Numbered from the stretch's first letter, positions 41,462 through 50,943 are shown. The stretch is 64,000 nucleotides of DNA from Mycobacterium sp. MFM001 (GCF_003402475.1 NZ_BFAB01000008.1:1-64000), one strand, 5' to 3'. A program made the numbers and translations. Notes: a model not told the origin generated them from the sequence alone.

Positions 41462-42283
41462 ATGCCGCTTACACCAGCCGATGTCCACAATGTGGCCTTC
41501 AGTAAGCCGCCGATCGGCAAGCGCGGCTACAACGAAGACGAAGTCGACGCCTTCCTCGACCTGGTGGAAAACGAGCTGACCCGCCTCATCGAGGAGAACT
41601 CCGATCTGCGCCAGCGGGTCGCCGAGCTGGACCAGGAACTGGCCGCGGCGCGTGCGGGTGGCGGCGCCGCCGCCGCTTCGCCCACGCAGGCGATGCCGCT
41701 GTATGAGCCCGAGCCGGAGCCGGAGCCCCGACCCGCTCCGACGCCTGCGCCGGCACAGCCCGCAGCGTCCGCCGCCGTCAGTGAGGACCAGGCCATGAAG
41801 GCCGCCCGGGTACTCAGCCTGGCTCAGGACACCGCCGACCGGTTGACCGGCACCGCCAAGGCCGAGGCCGACAAACTGCTGGCCGACGCCCGCACCAACG
41901 CCGACCAGATCCTGTCCGAAGCCCGCCGCGAGGCAGAAAGCACGGTGGCCGAAGCCCGGCAGCGTGCCGACGCGATGCTGGCCGACGCGCAGACCCGCTC
42001 GGAAACCCAGTTGCGCCAGGCTCAGGAGAAGGCCGACGCGCTGCAGGCCGACGCCGAACGCAAGCACTCCGAGATCATGGGCACCATCAACCAGCAGCGC
42101 ACCGTGCTGGAGGGCCGGCTCGAGCAACTGCGCACCTTCGAGCGCGAATACCGCACCCGGCTCAAGACCTACCTGGAATCACAGCTCGAGGAGCTCGGCC
42201 AGCGCGGCTCGGCGGCACCCGTCGACTCCAGCGCCACCAACGACGCCGCCGGGTTCAACCAGTTCAATCGGGGTAATAACTAA
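41462..42283 (+). CDS. wag31: Polar growth scaffold DivIVA (Wag31)
   Basis: A 273-aa coiled-coil protein. The DivIVA N-domain ([20 protein letters not shown], then [20 protein letters not shown]) has the membrane-inserting residues. A Pro/Glu-rich linker follows ([17 protein letters not shown]), longer than in Mtb (260 aa), then a long C-terminal coiled coil. T75 in SPTQAMPL aligns with the Mtb site T73 that PknA phosphorylates. Wag31 marks the poles and directs peptidoglycan insertion there. ATG 41462 follows GAGGGGG; an upstream in-frame ATG (41381) has no conserved sequence. Confidence 0.97.
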   Translation: MPLTPADVHNVAFSKPPIGKRGYNEDEVDAFLDLVENELTRLIEENSDLRQRVAELDQELAAARAGGGAAAASPTQAMPLYEPEPEPEPRPAPTPAPAQPAASAAVSEDQAMKAARVLSLAQDTADRLTGTAKAEADKLLADARTNADQILSEARREAESTVAEARQRADAMLADAQTRSETQLRQAQEKADALQADAERKHSEIMGTINQQRTVLEGRLEQLRTFEREYRTRLKTYLESQLEELGQRGSAAPVDSSATNDAAGFNQFNRGNN

Positions 42284-42365
42284 CAGATCGAAGGCGCCGG
42301 GCCGGACGGGCGGTAGCGTGCTCGGCAGTCTTTAGTGTCTTGCCCCGCCGGCTGGAGGTTGAGCG

Positions 42366-42704
42366 ATGCTGATTATCGCGCTGGTGTTAGCGGTGATAGG
42401 CCTTGCCGCATTGGTATTCGCCGTCGTCACCAGCAACGAGTTGGTGGCCTGGGTGTGCATCGCCGCCAGTGTGCTCGGGGTGGTGCTGCTGATCATCGAC
42501 GCGCTGCAGGAACGTCAGCGCCGCGAAACCGGCGCCCCCGCCGATACATCTGCTGATGCTCCCAAGCCGCTGCCCGACGAGGCGAGCGCCGACTATGACT
42601 ACGCGGACTATCCCGAAGACGCCTCCGGCGAGGCGGATACCGCTGCAGCCGACGAAGAGACCGGGGTGCCGGCCGAGCACGACCGCGGCGCCGACGACCG
42701 CTAG
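42366..42704 (+). CDS. Small membrane protein (Rv2144c-like)
   Basis: A 112-aa protein with two closely spaced transmembrane helices (IIALVLAVIGLAALVFAVV and VAWVCIAASVLGVVLLIIDAL) and a very acidic C-terminal tail rich in Asp, Glu, Ala and Tyr. It follows wag31 in mycobacteria (Rv2144c, 118 aa). Function unknown; the location suggests an envelope or polar-growth link. ATG 42366 has GGAGG about nine bases upstream. Convergent with the phosphoribosyltransferase gene, 3 bp apart. Confidence 0.88.
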   Translation: MLIIALVLAVIGLAALVFAVVTSNELVAWVCIAASVLGVVLLIIDALQERQRRETGAPADTSADAPKPLPDEASADYDYADYPEDASGEADTAAADEETGVPAEHDRGADDR

Positions 42705-42707
42705 GTG

Positions 42708-43403
42708 CTAGGTGGGCGTCGCGAGCAGTTCGCGAACCTCGTCGTCGGTGACCTGATGGAAGTCGACGAACACCTGTCCCACAGCTTCGAAATCGGGTGG
42801 CATCGTCGCGCACACCACGTCGTCGGCCTCCTGCGCCAGCTGCTGGCACGCTGACGGCGGCCCCACCGGAACGGCGACGACGATGGCCTCGGGTTCCAAT
42901 GCGCGCAGCGCCCGCACCGCGGCCAGCATGCTGGCACCGGTGGCGATGCCGTCGTCGACAAGGATCACCGTTTTGTCGCGCGGGTCTGCGAGCGGGCGTC
43001 CGCCGCGGTAGGCCTGCTCGCGCCGGTTCAGTTCGGTGGTCTCGCGGTCGATCACCGCGCGCACCTGCTCCCGGCTGATGCGCAGGCTGCTCACCACGTT
43101 GTCGTTCATCACGACGCCGCCGCCGCTGGCCAACGCGCCCATCGCGAGCTCCGACCACTGCGGCACACCGAGCTTGCGGACCAGGAAGACGTCCAGCGGG
43201 GCGTGCAGCACCGACGCAACTTCCCAGGCGACCGGAACGCCACCGCGGGCCAGTCCGAACACCAGCAGCGCGTCGTTGCCGCGGTACGACGTGAGTTCCT
43301 CGGCCAGTACCCGGCCGGCTTCCCGGCGGTCACTGAACGTGCGCCGGGATGCTCGCCGCAAAAAGCCGCTCGGTCGATTCATTCGTGTATCCGTCGTTGT
43401 CAC
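42708..43403 (-). CDS. Phosphoribosyltransferase-family protein (Rv2143-like)
   Basis: A 231-aa PRTase fold protein. The PRPP-binding loop is [21 protein letters not shown]; the upstream part [31 protein letters not shown] forms the first strand and PPi loop. This subgroup is widespread and often annotated as an orotate PRTase-like or ComF-like enzyme with unknown base specificity. GTG 43403 is used; an in-frame ATG at 43382 is possible. It marks the left border of the variable strip that ends at the tRNA. Confidence 0.88.
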   Translation of the reverse strand: MTTTDTRMNRPSGFLRRASRRTFSDRREAGRVLAEELTSYRGNDALLVFGLARGGVPVAWEVASVLHAPLDVFLVRKLGVPQWSELAMGALASGGGVVMNDNVVSSLRISREQVRAVIDRETTELNRREQAYRGGRPLADPRDKTVILVDDGIATGASMLAAVRALRALEPEAIVVAVPVGPPSACQQLAQEADDVVCATMPPDFEAVGQVFVDFHQVTDDEVRELLATPT

Positions 43404-43529
43404 GCCGGCCCTACCAGCCTACGGCTTCCCCGACTGCAACAGCACGAAACCGCAGCGCGGCGTTTGAAAAGTGGCCCATTGGGGCAATGCGAAGCGGCAT
43501 GACAGCCAGTGCAATTGGAGGACGAAACG

Positions 43530-43841
43530 ATGCTGTGGCTCGCCGTGCTGCTGGTCATCGTCGGAGCGGCGCTGGCGGCCTTCGGCGTCGTGCTCTTCAC
43601 CAACGGCATCGGGGTGGCGCCGCACAAGCGGACGGCCGAGGACCCCACCGGAGTCAAGCGCGCCACCTCCCGGCTGTCGTGGCGAGATCTATTCGGGCGC
43701 ATGCCGAAGAGCATCGGGGTCATCACCGCGGAGAACGCGAGCCGGGGAGACAAACTGGCGGCGTGGGGGTCGCTCAGTGTGCTGCTGGGCCTGGTGGCCT
43801 GGTGCCTGGCAGCGCTGGCATTGATCACATGGCTGGTGTGA
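43530..43841 (+). CDS. Small two-helix membrane protein of unknown function
   Basis: A 103-aa protein with transmembrane helices at both ends (LWLAVLLVIVGAALAAFGVVLF and SLSVLLGLVAWCLAALALITWLV) and a basic loop between (KRATSRLSWRDLFGRMPKSIGV). ATG 43530 has GGAGG nine bases upstream. I do not recognise a family, and at this location M. tuberculosis carries other genes. Coding is supported by the strong ribosome site and codon pattern. It is divergent from the phosphoribosyltransferase. Confidence 0.7.
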   Translation: MLWLAVLLVIVGAALAAFGVVLFTNGIGVAPHKRTAEDPTGVKRATSRLSWRDLFGRMPKSIGVITAENASRGDKLAAWGSLSVLLGLVAWCLAALALITWLV

Positions 43842-43980
43842 TCGCGGCTACGCCGCTCGCGTTCGTCGCAGCGCAACCCGAACGACAAACGACGACGCCG
43901 ACGGACAAACCGCCCCCCCCATGTCAGAGTCTCCGGACATACCCGGGGGAGTTCACGGCCTGCTCACGCGTGGTGCGTAC

Positions 43981-44721
43981 TCAGATTGCCGTCGTGCCGC
44001 CGTCGACAACCAACTCCATGCCATTGACATAGCTTGAGTCATCCGAGGCGAGGAAAAGTGCGGCCGATGCAATCTCCTCAGGGCGGCCCATCTTTCCCCG
44101 CGGGATCAGGGATTCAAACTGCGCCTTCGTCTCCTCGTCGAACAGCTGCTCCTGTATCGGCGTGGCGACCTGGCCCGGGGTCAGCACGTTGACCCGAATC
44201 CTCCTGTCCTTCAACTCGTTCAACCACACGCGGGCGTAGGCATGCAATACAGCCTTGCTGGCCGCGTACACACTCCAGTGAGGAAAACCTTTGACCGACG
44301 CGATCGACCCGGTCATGAAGATCGAGCCACCGTCGTTGAAAAGCGGCAATGCCTTCTGCACCGTGAACAGCGTGCCACGCGCGTTCAGCCCGAAAGTCGC
44401 GTCGAAGTGCTGCTCTGTGATCTCGCCGAGCTTGCCCTCCTCGCCCATCCCCGCACTCGCCCATAGCACGTCGACGGCGCCCTTTTCCCGCCTGACGGCA
44501 TCGAACAACCGGTCCAGATCGTCCAGGTTGGCCGAATCCGCTTGCACGCCCGTCACATTCCGGCCGATCAGCTCGACGGCTTCATCCAGCGCTTCCTTCC
44601 GCCGACCCGAGATGAAGACGTGAGCTCCTTCGTCAACGAACAACTTGGCACCGGCCAGCGCCATCCCGCTTGATCCGCCAGTGATCACCGCTACCTTGCC
44701 GTCAAGCTTTCCCATCATCAC
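43981..44721 (-). CDS. Short-chain dehydrogenase/reductase
   Basis: A 246-aa classical SDR. Cofactor loop AVITGGSSGMALAGAKLF, VDVLWASAGMGEEG (a variant of NNAG), catalytic Ser in FMTGSIASVKG and YAASK (Tyr and Lys); C-terminal SYVNGMELVVDGGTTAI. The third glycine of the TGxxxGxG loop is Ala here. ISGRRKEALDEAV after beta2 suggests NADP(H). GC is lower and codon use less biased than in neighbours, suggesting recent acquisition. GTG/ATG/ATG triplet start at 44721-44713. Substrate unknown. Confidence 0.88.
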   Translation of the reverse strand: MMMGKLDGKVAVITGGSSGMALAGAKLFVDEGAHVFISGRRKEALDEAVELIGRNVTGVQADSANLDDLDRLFDAVRREKGAVDVLWASAGMGEEGKLGEITEQHFDATFGLNARGTLFTVQKALPLFNDGGSIFMTGSIASVKGFPHWSVYAASKAVLHAYARVWLNELKDRRIRVNVLTPGQVATPIQEQLFDEETKAQFESLIPRGKMGRPEEIASAALFLASDDSSYVNGMELVVDGGTTAI

Positions 44722-44875
44722 CCCATCGATCGATTACCTGGTTGGCGAAGTCGAGCACCTGGTCAAGGGTTGGGAACATTGCGAAGGCATCCACGATTCC
44801 CTCGTCGGCCCCCGACCGGGCGAGGCGCCCGAGCCTGAGCGCAACCGAGCCAACGGACGTGCCCGGGTTCGGGGT
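44702..44875 (-). pseudogene. C-terminal remnant of an unidentified gene upstream of the SDR gene
   Basis: The minus-strand frame ending with TGA at 44704-44702 reads VALRLGRLARSGADEGIVD and then AFAMFPTLDQVLDFANQVI, a convincing end of a folded protein that resembles the tail of luciferase-like F420-dependent oxidoreductases. Translation upstream hits a stop about 65 codons back, and no start with a ribosome site is found. It would have overlapped the SDR start by about 20 bp, so it was probably the preceding gene of an operon. The family assignment is uncertain. Confidence 0.5.
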
Positions 44876-45143
44876 TGATCCGCATGGCCGTCTTCAGCGC
44901 GATCGCGGCTGGCGTCTCCCGCCGCATGGCGGGCAATCGACCACAGGTGGTCGGTGCGGGTTGACTCACTCTAATGTCTGGCGGCCACGCGTTGGACTTC
45001 GGCTTAGCTGGCGTTCGTAGCGCGTTGCGTGGCGACGGCAGCGGCTCGGTGTTGGACGCCAGGTCTAGCTTGCAGCAACGAGGTGGCCAATTCGATATCA
45101 GCAAATGCCGAAAATCAGCTCTGACATTGCTGGCTAACAAATT
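44876..45143. other. Degenerate intergenic stretch next to the tRNA-Leu gene
   Basis: About 270 bp without a supportable gene. Reading frames on both strands are short, lack ribosome sites and have no recognisable domain. The stretch runs to the 3' end of the tRNA-Leu gene, a common integration target, and may be decayed accessory DNA. Confidence 0.5.
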
Positions 45144-45230
45144 GTGTCCGAGGGGGGACTTGAACCCCCACGCCCAGTAATAGGGCACTAGCACCTCAAG
45201 CTAGCGCGTCTGCCATTCCGCCACTCGGAC
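45144..45230 (-). tRNA. tRNA-Leu (anticodon GAG)
   Basis: The minus strand folds as a class II tRNA of 87 nt. Acceptor stem GTCCGAG pairs with CTCGGAC, with discriminator A at 45144; the D arm contains TGGCGGAATGGCAGACGC; the anticodon stem CTAGC/GCTAG closes the loop TTGAGGT, giving anticodon GAG for Leu CUC/CUU codons; a long variable arm TGCCCTATTACTGGGCG is typical of Leu; T-loop GTTCAAGTC. CCA is not encoded. Confidence 0.95.
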
Positions 45231-45315
45231 CGACCTAAGTTGGCAGCCAAGGCTATCGGATAGGGGAGAGGAGACCCAAACCCGGCGACCCGTCTCAATG
45301 GTAGGAAAGGTGACT

Positions 45316-46662
45316 GTGACCGTTGCAACCGGCGTTCAGCCTGACCCGGCCGACGACGTGGTGGAGGTCGTCAGCAGGCTGATCCGGTTCGACACCAGCA
45401 ACACCGGGGACCTGGACACCACCAAGGGAGAAGCCGAGTGCGCCCGCTGGATCGCCGCCCAGCTGGAAGATGTTGGCTACCAGGTGGAATACCTGGAGTC
45501 GGGGGCGCCCGGGCGCGGCAATGTGTTCGCCCGGCTACCCGGCGCGGACAGCTCGCGCGGTGCGCTGCTGATCCACGGCCATCTCGACGTGGTCCCCGCG
45601 GAGGCGGCCGACTGGAGCGTGCACCCGTTCTCCGGCGCGGTCGAGGACGGCTATGTCTGGGGCCGTGGCGCCGTCGACATGAAAGACATGGTGGGCATGA
45701 TGATCGTGGTCGCCCGCCAATTCCGCCGCGCCGGGATCGTGCCGCCCCGCGACCTGGTGTTCGCATTCCTTGCCGACGAGGAGAACGGCGGCAGATACGG
45801 CTCGCACTGGCTGGTCGACAATCGCCCCGACCTGTTCGACGGCGTCACTGAGGCGGTCGGCGAGGTCGGCGGGTTCTCGCTGACCGTGCCGCGCCGCGAC
45901 GGCGGGGAGCGGCGGCTCTACCTGATCGAAGCGGCCGAAAAGGGCCTGCAGTGGATGCGGCTGACCGCTCGCGGCCGCGCCGGGCACGGCTCGATGGTGC
46001 ACGACCACAACGCCGTCACCGCCCTCGCGCAGGCGGTTGCCCGGCTGGGCCGGCACCGCTTCCCGCTGGTAGCGACCGACACCGTCATGCAGTTTTTGAC
46101 CGCGGTCGGCGAGGAGACCGGGCACAGCTTCGACGCCGATTCTCCCGACCTGGAGGGCACCATCGAGAAGCTGGGGCCGATTGCCCGCATCGTGAAGGCC
46201 ACACTGCGCGACACCGCCAACCCCACGATGCTCAAGGCCGGCTACAAAGCCAACGTGGTGCCGGCGATCGCCGAGGCCATGGTGGACTGCCGGGTGCTGC
46301 CGGGCCGCCAGGCCGCGTTCGAGGCCGAGATCGACGAGCTGATCGGGCCCGACGTCACCCGCGAGTGGGTCACCAGCCTGCCGTCCTATGAGACCAGTTT
46401 CGACGGCGACCTGGTCGACGCGATGAATTCCGCGCTGCTGGCCGTCGACCCGGACGCCCGCACAGTGCCGTATATGCTGTCCGGTGGGACTGATGCAAAA
46501 GCATTCGCGCGCTTGGGAATTCGCTGTTTCGGGTTCACCCCGTTGCGGTTGCCGCCGGAATTGGATTTCTCGGCGCTGTTCCACGGCGTCGACGAACGGG
46601 TACCCGTCGACGCACTGAGGTTCGGCGCCGACGTGATGTCGCGCTTTTTGACAAACTGCTAG
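45316..46662 (+). CDS. M20-family metallopeptidase (ArgE/DapE/dipeptidase, Rv2141c-like)
   Basis: A 448-aa di-zinc peptidase. First metal motif [12 protein letters not shown] (His, Asp), [10 protein letters not shown] (bridging Asp), [11 protein letters not shown] (catalytic Glu and metal Glu), and the C-terminal [13 protein letters not shown] histidine. [17 protein letters not shown] lies in the dimerisation lid. It matches Rv2141c in length from GTG 45316, which also has AGGAAAGG about seven bases upstream; an in-frame ATG 45298 would add six residues. The substrate (N-acyl amino acid or dipeptide) cannot be told from sequence. Confidence 0.92.
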   Translation: MTVATGVQPDPADDVVEVVSRLIRFDTSNTGDLDTTKGEAECARWIAAQLEDVGYQVEYLESGAPGRGNVFARLPGADSSRGALLIHGHLDVVPAEAADWSVHPFSGAVEDGYVWGRGAVDMKDMVGMMIVVARQFRRAGIVPPRDLVFAFLADEENGGRYGSHWLVDNRPDLFDGVTEAVGEVGGFSLTVPRRDGGERRLYLIEAAEKGLQWMRLTARGRAGHGSMVHDHNAVTALAQAVARLGRHRFPLVATDTVMQFLTAVGEETGHSFDADSPDLEGTIEKLGPIARIVKATLRDTANPTMLKAGYKANVVPAIAEAMVDCRVLPGRQAAFEAEIDELIGPDVTREWVTSLPSYETSFDGDLVDAMNSALLAVDPDARTVPYMLSGGTDAKAFARLGIRCFGFTPLRLPPELDFSALFHGVDERVPVDALRFGADVMSRFLTNC

Positions 46663-46685
46663 CCGGAAAGACGAGAGGACTGATC

Positions 46686-47216
46686 ATGATCACACCGCCC
46701 GACCCGTACGCGACGCTGCCCAAGCTGCCGTCGTTTCAGCTGCAATCGAAGTCGATCACCGACGGGCAGCCGCTGGCGACGGCCCAGATCAGCGGGATCA
46801 TGGGCGCCGGCGGCGAAGACGCCAGCCCGCACCTGAGCTGGTCGGGCTTCCCGGAGGAAACCCGCAGCTTCGCGGTCACCGTCTATGACCCCGACGCGCC
46901 CACCCTGTCCGGCTTCTGGCACTGGGCGGTGGCCAACCTGCCCGCGACGGTCACCGAACTGCCCGAAGGTGTCGGCGACGGCCGCGAGTTGCCGGGCAAC
47001 GCGCTGACCCTGGTCAACGACGCCGGCATGCGGCGCTACGTCGGGGCCGCGCCGCCGCCGGGGCACGGCCCGCACCGCTACTACGTCACAGTGCATGCGG
47101 TGGGCGTCGAAAAGCTCGACCTCAACGAGGACGCCAGCCCGGCGTTCCTGGGATTCAACCTCTTCCAGCACGCGATCGCGCGGGCGGTCATCTACGGCAC
47201 CTACGAGCAGCGCTGA
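46686..47216 (+). CDS. Phosphatidylethanolamine-binding-protein-family protein (YbhB/YbcL; TB18.6-like)
   Basis: A 176-aa PEBP-like protein: [26 protein letters not shown] contains the ligand-pocket DPDAP motif and [19 protein letters not shown] the conserved His region; [16 protein letters not shown] completes the pocket. It matches Rv2140c (TB18.6). Bacterial members are small cytoplasmic proteins that bind anionic ligands and perhaps inhibit kinases or proteases; the function is not settled. ATG 46686 has AGAGGA upstream. It is 23 bp after the M20 gene and convergent with pyrD across a palindrome. Confidence 0.93.
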   Translation: MITPPDPYATLPKLPSFQLQSKSITDGQPLATAQISGIMGAGGEDASPHLSWSGFPEETRSFAVTVYDPDAPTLSGFWHWAVANLPATVTELPEGVGDGRELPGNALTLVNDAGMRRYVGAAPPPGHGPHRYYVTVHAVGVEKLDLNEDASPAFLGFNLFQHAIARAVIYGTYEQR

Positions 47217-47220
47217 CCCT

Positions 47221-47283
47221 TGCCGAATGTGGACTTAGTGCACGCGTTCGGGCCGCAAACGTGACACAACTCCACACTCGGCG
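47221..47283. repeat. Intergenic inverted repeat, family A/B (copy B), between PEBP gene and pyrD
   Basis: Arms 47221-47244 and 47260-47283 pair at 17 of 24 positions around a 15-nt spacer, the same spacing as copy A at 14336-14398. The right arm, read on the minus strand, starts CGCCGAGTGTGGAGTTGT and matches the left arm of copy A at 20 of 24 positions. It lies between two converging stop codons. Confidence 0.75.
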
Positions 47284-47294
47284 GTGCTCTCGCG

Positions 47295-48362
47295 CTAGCG
47301 AGTGGCCGAGCCCACCGCGTCGCTCAGCGATGTGAACCCGCCGTCGTGCAGCCGGTGGGCGATGCCGTCGTGAATGTGCTTGGCCCACAAGCCCCCGCCG
47401 TAGATGAAGCCGGTGTAGCCCTGCAGAAGCGAAGCGCCCGCGGTGATGCGCTCCCATGCGTCGTCGGCGGTCTCGATGCCGCCGACACTGATCAGCACTA
47501 ACCGGTCACCGACCCTGGCGTAGAGCCGACGCAGTATCTCGACTGCGCGGCGCGCCAGCGGCGGCCCGGAGATGCCGCCGGGGCCGAGCTGGTCGACGTC
47601 AAGCGTCAATAGGCCGTCGCGCGAGACCGTGGTGTTAGTGGCGACGATGCCGGCCAGGCCCAATTCGACTGCCAGGTCGGCGATTTCGTCGACATCGGCG
47701 TCGGCCAGATCCGGCGCGATCTTGACCAGCACCGGCGTGGACGTCTCCTCCAGCACAGCCGACAGGATGGGACGCAGCGTTTCGACCGCCTGCAGGTCAC
47801 GCAGCCCCGGCGTGTTCGGCGAGCTCACGTTGACCACCAGATACGACGCCAGCGGGCCGACCAGCCGGGCGCTGACCCGGTAGTCGTCGGCGGCCTGCTC
47901 GGGCGGAACGGCCTTGGTCTTGCCGATGTTGACCCCGATCGGCACGTCGGGGCGGTGGCGTGCCAGCCGGGTCGCCAGCTCGGCCGCACCCCGATTGTTG
48001 AAGCCCATCCGGTTGAGCAGAGCCCGGTCGGCTGGCAGCCGGAACATTCGGGGAGCCGGGTTGCCCGGCTGCGGCTGAGCGGTGACGGTGCCCACCTCGG
48101 CGTAGCCGAATCCCAGCGCCCCCCACGTCTTGAGCCCGACACCGTCCTTGTCGAAGCCGGCGGCCAGTCCGAGCGGGCCGAGGAAGTGCACGCCGAACAC
48201 CGTGCTGGCCAGTATCGGGTCGGCCGGAGCCAGCAGCCGGTGCAGCGGCCGGCGCAGCGGCGCGCCGGCGGTGACGCCGCGCAGACCCGCGAACACCAGC
48301 GTGTGGATGCGCTCGGGCGGCACCAGGAACAGCGCCCGGCGAAGCGCGCCGTACACCGTCAA
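47295..48362 (-). CDS. pyrD: Dihydroorotate dehydrogenase (quinone), class 2
   Basis: A 355-aa membrane-associated flavoenzyme of pyrimidine synthesis that oxidises dihydroorotate to orotate and passes electrons to menaquinone. The N-terminal amphipathic helix ([21 protein letters not shown]) marks class 2. FMN and substrate sites: [56 protein letters not shown] (catalytic Ser) and [23 protein letters not shown] 48362 overlaps the upstream DUF5703-like gene by 4 bp. Confidence 0.96.
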   Translation of the reverse strand: MTVYGALRRALFLVPPERIHTLVFAGLRGVTAGAPLRRPLHRLLAPADPILASTVFGVHFLGPLGLAAGFDKDGVGLKTWGALGFGYAEVGTVTAQPQPGNPAPRMFRLPADRALLNRMGFNNRGAAELATRLARHRPDVPIGVNIGKTKAVPPEQAADDYRVSARLVGPLASYLVVNVSSPNTPGLRDLQAVETLRPILSAVLEETSTPVLVKIAPDLADADVDEIADLAVELGLAGIVATNTTVSRDGLLTLDVDQLGPGGISGPPLARRAVEILRRLYARVGDRLVLISVGGIETADDAWERITAGASLLQGYTGFIYGGGLWAKHIHDGIAHRLHDGGFTSLSDAVGSATR

Positions 48363-48616
48363 AGTGCCGGCTGGTCGGGGCGACCGCCCTGTTCGATACG
48401 AGCCTTCTTGCGGCGCAACAAGACTCGTCGGCTACCGTCGGTGTAAAGCCGAACCCGGGTCAGTTCCCAGCCGCGGTACTCCGCTTCGATGGACAGCCGG
48501 GTGGAGGCGCTGAGCCGGGTGACGTCCGGCGGCAGGCGCAGCGGCGCCCACTCGTATTCGTCGGACATCTCGGCGTCCCAGCCTGCCGGCAACCGGTTGC
48601 GGCGCGGCGCGCTCAA
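48359..48616 (-). CDS. Small DUF5703-like protein
   Basis: An 85-aa protein with [22 protein letters not shown] and [25 protein letters not shown], which fits the short actinobacterial DUF5703 family (a beta-strand pair with a basic end). It overlaps both neighbours by 4 bp (lppL upstream, pyrD downstream), so the three genes form one translationally coupled unit. Function unknown. Confidence 0.82.
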   Translation of the reverse strand: MSAPRRNRLPAGWDAEMSDEYEWAPLRLPPDVTRLSASTRLSIEAEYRGWELTRVRLYTDGSRRVLLRRKKARIEQGGRPDQPAL

Positions 48617-49629
48617 CGCGGACCCGCCGCGTGCTCGATGACCTGAACTCCCGCACCCACCACATACAGCGTGCCCGATGCGTCGTCGAACGCCAGCGTG
48701 TTGGGTTGCCGCACGGTTGGGTAACGTACCTTTTCGACGGGGATTCCGGTGGACAGATCGTAACCAATCACCAAATTCGCCGCGGTTTGCGACACCCAGG
48801 CCAGCCCGCGCGACCCGGCCAGACCGTACGGTAACTGCTTGACCGGGTAGGCCTGACGCAGAATCAGCGGATCGACGCCGTACACCAGCAATTGGCCGCC
48901 GCGGGTGTCGGTCACCAGCACCCGGCCCAGCGGGTCGGCGGCCAGCGTGGTGGCGCCCTGTCCGGCGCGCAACGACTGCCCGACGGCGCCGTCGGGGTCG
49001 ATCGTGGTGACCGACGTCTGGCCGCGATCCAAGACGACCACCGTATTACCTTGTGCCACAATCGAATCGACGCGGCCAACGATCTTGGACCGATTGGCTA
49101 CCGCTGACTCGGAGGACAGCGTGTAGACCGAGCCGTCCGCGGCGCCCAACACCAGCTTGTGGTCGGCGCGGCGGGCGATCGCGGTGAAGTCAACGTCGCT
49201 GACGTCGACCCGCGAGACCCGTCCGGCGGACAGGTCGACGACGAAGTAGCCGCCGCGAGTGGACAGATAGGCGCTGCCCGCGCCGTCGCCGGTCAATGCG
49301 CTCGCCGGGCCGGGCAACGCGATGACGCGCGGCGGTGCCTGCCCGGCGCCCAGCACGGTGACGGTGGCAGGCGACCCGGGCGAGCCGGGCGTCAGCAACA
49401 CCAGCGAAGCGGTGCGGTCGTCGAAGATCGCCGCTTGGGCGTGGCCGTCCAGTTCGCGCACGGTGCCAGCCGGAACCGCCGTCGCCGGCGGGGACTCGGC
49501 GGGCTGCGCGGGCTCGATCGTCGGAGGTGCGGCTTCCAGTGCCTTCGGCGAGCAACCGAGGACCAGCCCCACCGAAACCAGCAGGCCGGCGACGCGTCGG
49601 TGAACTGCGGGTTTACAAAAACTGGGCAA
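48613..49629 (-). CDS. lppL: Lipoprotein LppL (predicted beta-propeller)
   Basis: A 338-aa lipoprotein. Signal peptide with lipobox LVLGC (Cys about residue 26), Pro-rich linker, then repeats of about 40 residues with strands such as VVVLDRGQTSVTTIDPDGAVGQ and VLVTDTRGGQLLVYG, characteristic of a YVTN/NHL-type beta-propeller. Rv2138 LppL is the counterpart (358 aa). Partner and function unknown; propellers at the membrane usually mediate protein interactions. TTG start at 49629. First gene of lppL-DUF5703-pyrD. Confidence 0.88.
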   Translation of the reverse strand: MPSFCKPAVHRRVAGLLVSVGLVLGCSPKALEAAPPTIEPAQPAESPPATAVPAGTVRELDGHAQAAIFDDRTASLVLLTPGSPGSPATVTVLGAGQAPPRVIALPGPASALTGDGAGSAYLSTRGGYFVVDLSAGRVSRVDVSDVDFTAIARRADHKLVLGAADGSVYTLSSESAVANRSKIVGRVDSIVAQGNTVVVLDRGQTSVTTIDPDGAVGQSLRAGQGATTLAADPLGRVLVTDTRGGQLLVYGVDPLILRQAYPVKQLPYGLAGSRGLAWVSQTAANLVIGYDLSTGIPVEKVRYPTVRQPNTLAFDDASGTLYVVGAGVQVIEHAAGPR

Positions 49630-49646
49630 GGGGTAACTCTCGAGGT

Positions 49647-49754
49647 ATGCGACGGGTAGTCGGATTCGACTCCGATATTAGGGAAGATCGCCGGGCGGGA
49701 CGCGGCGCCGTCGCCGATGCCACGGGCCGCTGGGAAGGTATGGTCGCCGCATGA
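49647..49754 (+). CDS. Possible 35-residue leader peptide overlapping the next gene
   Basis: ATG 49647 opens a 35-codon frame (MRRVVGFDSDIREDRRAGRG at its start) whose TGA overlaps the ATG at 49751 in the ATGA manner used throughout this chromosome. No homologue or domain is recognised. It may be a coupled leader ORF or chance. Confidence 0.25.
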   Translation: MRRVVGFDSDIREDRRAGRGAVADATGRWEGMVAA

Positions 49755-50062
49755 CCGTCGCCGAAGACCGTCAGTACGCCGACTCGGATTTCGTCATCGA
49801 GGACATGTGGACCGGGGTCTTCCCGGCCAAGGCGTTCGCAAGTGGATTCGGACACGTCGGTGATGGCCGCAGTTTCGCCTTCCGTGTCGAGCGGCGCTGG
49901 CTGCTGGTCGAGGTCTACCGGCCGCGCCTGTCCGGACCGGTCCCGCAGCCCGAGGACGTGATCGCCAAGTGCAGGCGAAGCGTGGTGGACATCGACGTCA
50001 CCGACGAGCGCAGCCTTTCCGCCGCGGTGCGTGACGCCGTGGCTGTCGCCGAGCCCGTCTAG
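49751..50062 (+). CDS. Conserved hypothetical protein (Rv2137c-like)
   Basis: A 103-aa protein ([20 protein letters not shown]). It has a mixed beta/alpha pattern with [21 protein letters not shown] in the centre and a helix at the end. The position between lppL and uppP is that of Rv2137c, which is somewhat longer (137 aa), so an upstream start or a shorter form is possible. GGAAGG lies about 12 bases before the ATG. Function unknown. Confidence 0.72.
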   Translation: MTVAEDRQYADSDFVIEDMWTGVFPAKAFASGFGHVGDGRSFAFRVERRWLLVEVYRPRLSGPVPQPEDVIAKCRRSVVDIDVTDERSLSAAVRDAVAVAEPV

Positions 50063-50094
50063 TCCCGCCGGAGGCACCGGGTACGGTCGTCGTC

Positions 50095-50943
50095 GTGTCT
50101 GCGACGGCGGCGATGTCTTGGTGGCAGGTCATCGTTTTGGCCGTCGTGCAGGGATTGACCGAGTTTCTTCCGGTGTCCTCGTCCGGCCACCTGGCGATCG
50201 TCTCGCGGCTCATGTTCGACTGCGACGCCGGCGCCTCGTTCACCGCTGTCACCCAGTTGGGCACCGAGCTCGCCGTACTGGTGTACTTCGCCCGCGACAT
50301 CGTGCGCATCGTGAAAGCCTGGTTCAACGGCTTAGTGGTCAAAGCGCACCGCGACGCCGATTACCGGCTGGGCTGGTACGTGATCATCGGCACCATCCCG
50401 ATCTGCGTGCTGGGGCTGGTGTTCACCGACGAGATCCGTTCGGGCGTACGCAATCTGTGGGTGGTGGCGACGGCGCTGCTGGTGTTCTCGGCGGTGATCG
50501 CGGCGGCCGAGCACTTCGGGCGACAGACCCGCCACATCGACCAGCTCACTTGGCGCGACGCCGTCGTCGTGGGTTTTGCGCAGACGCTGGCGCTGGTTCC
50601 CGGCGTCTCGCGGTCCGGGGCGACGATCAGCGCCGGGCTGTTTCTCGGCCTCGAGCGCGAGCTGGCCGCCCGGTTCGGCTTTCTGCTGGCCATCCCGGCG
50701 GTATTCGCGTCGGGGCTGTTTTCGCTGCCCGACGCCTTCCATCCGGTGAAGGAAGGAATGAGCGCCACCGGCCCGCAATTGTTGGTGGCCACGATCATCG
50801 CGTTCGTTGTCGGCTTGTCCGCGGTGGCGTGGTTTCTGCGTTTTCTGGTGCGCCACAACATGTACTGGTTCGTCGGCTACCGGATAATCGCCGGGGTGAC
50901 CGTGCTGATCTTGCTGGCAACCGGGGTGGTGGCGGCGGTATGA
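50095..50943 (+). CDS. uppP: Undecaprenyl (decaprenyl)-diphosphate phosphatase UppP (BacA)
   Basis: A 282-aa polytopic membrane phosphatase that recycles the polyprenyl diphosphate carrier of cell-wall synthesis. Both catalytic motifs are present: [17 protein letters not shown] near the N-terminus and [18 protein letters not shown] in the middle, with about eight hydrophobic segments. Confers bacitracin tolerance in the family. GTG 50095. Its stop overlaps the histidine phosphatase start (ATGA). Confidence 0.96.
   Translation: MSATAAMSWWQVIVLAVVQGLTEFLPVSSSGHLAIVSRLMFDCDAGASFTAVTQLGTELAVLVYFARDIVRIVKAWFNGLVVKAHRDADYRLGWYVIIGTIPICVLGLVFTDEIRSGVRNLWVVATALLVFSAVIAAAEHFGRQTRHIDQLTWRDAVVVGFAQTLALVPGVSRSGATISAGLFLGLERELAARFGFLLAIPAVFASGLFSLPDAFHPVKEGMSATGPQLLVATIIAFVVGLSAVAWFLRFLVRHNMYWFVGYRIIAGVTVLILLATGVVAAV

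Noticed and set aside
43907..43921. C-rich run near 43910-43920
   Set aside because: A simple homopolymer tract in a non-coding gap; no gene or structure depends on it as far as I can see.
44974..45180. 68-codon plus-strand frame running into the tRNA
   Set aside because: It overlaps the antisense of tRNA-Leu, has no ribosome site and no homology that I recognise.
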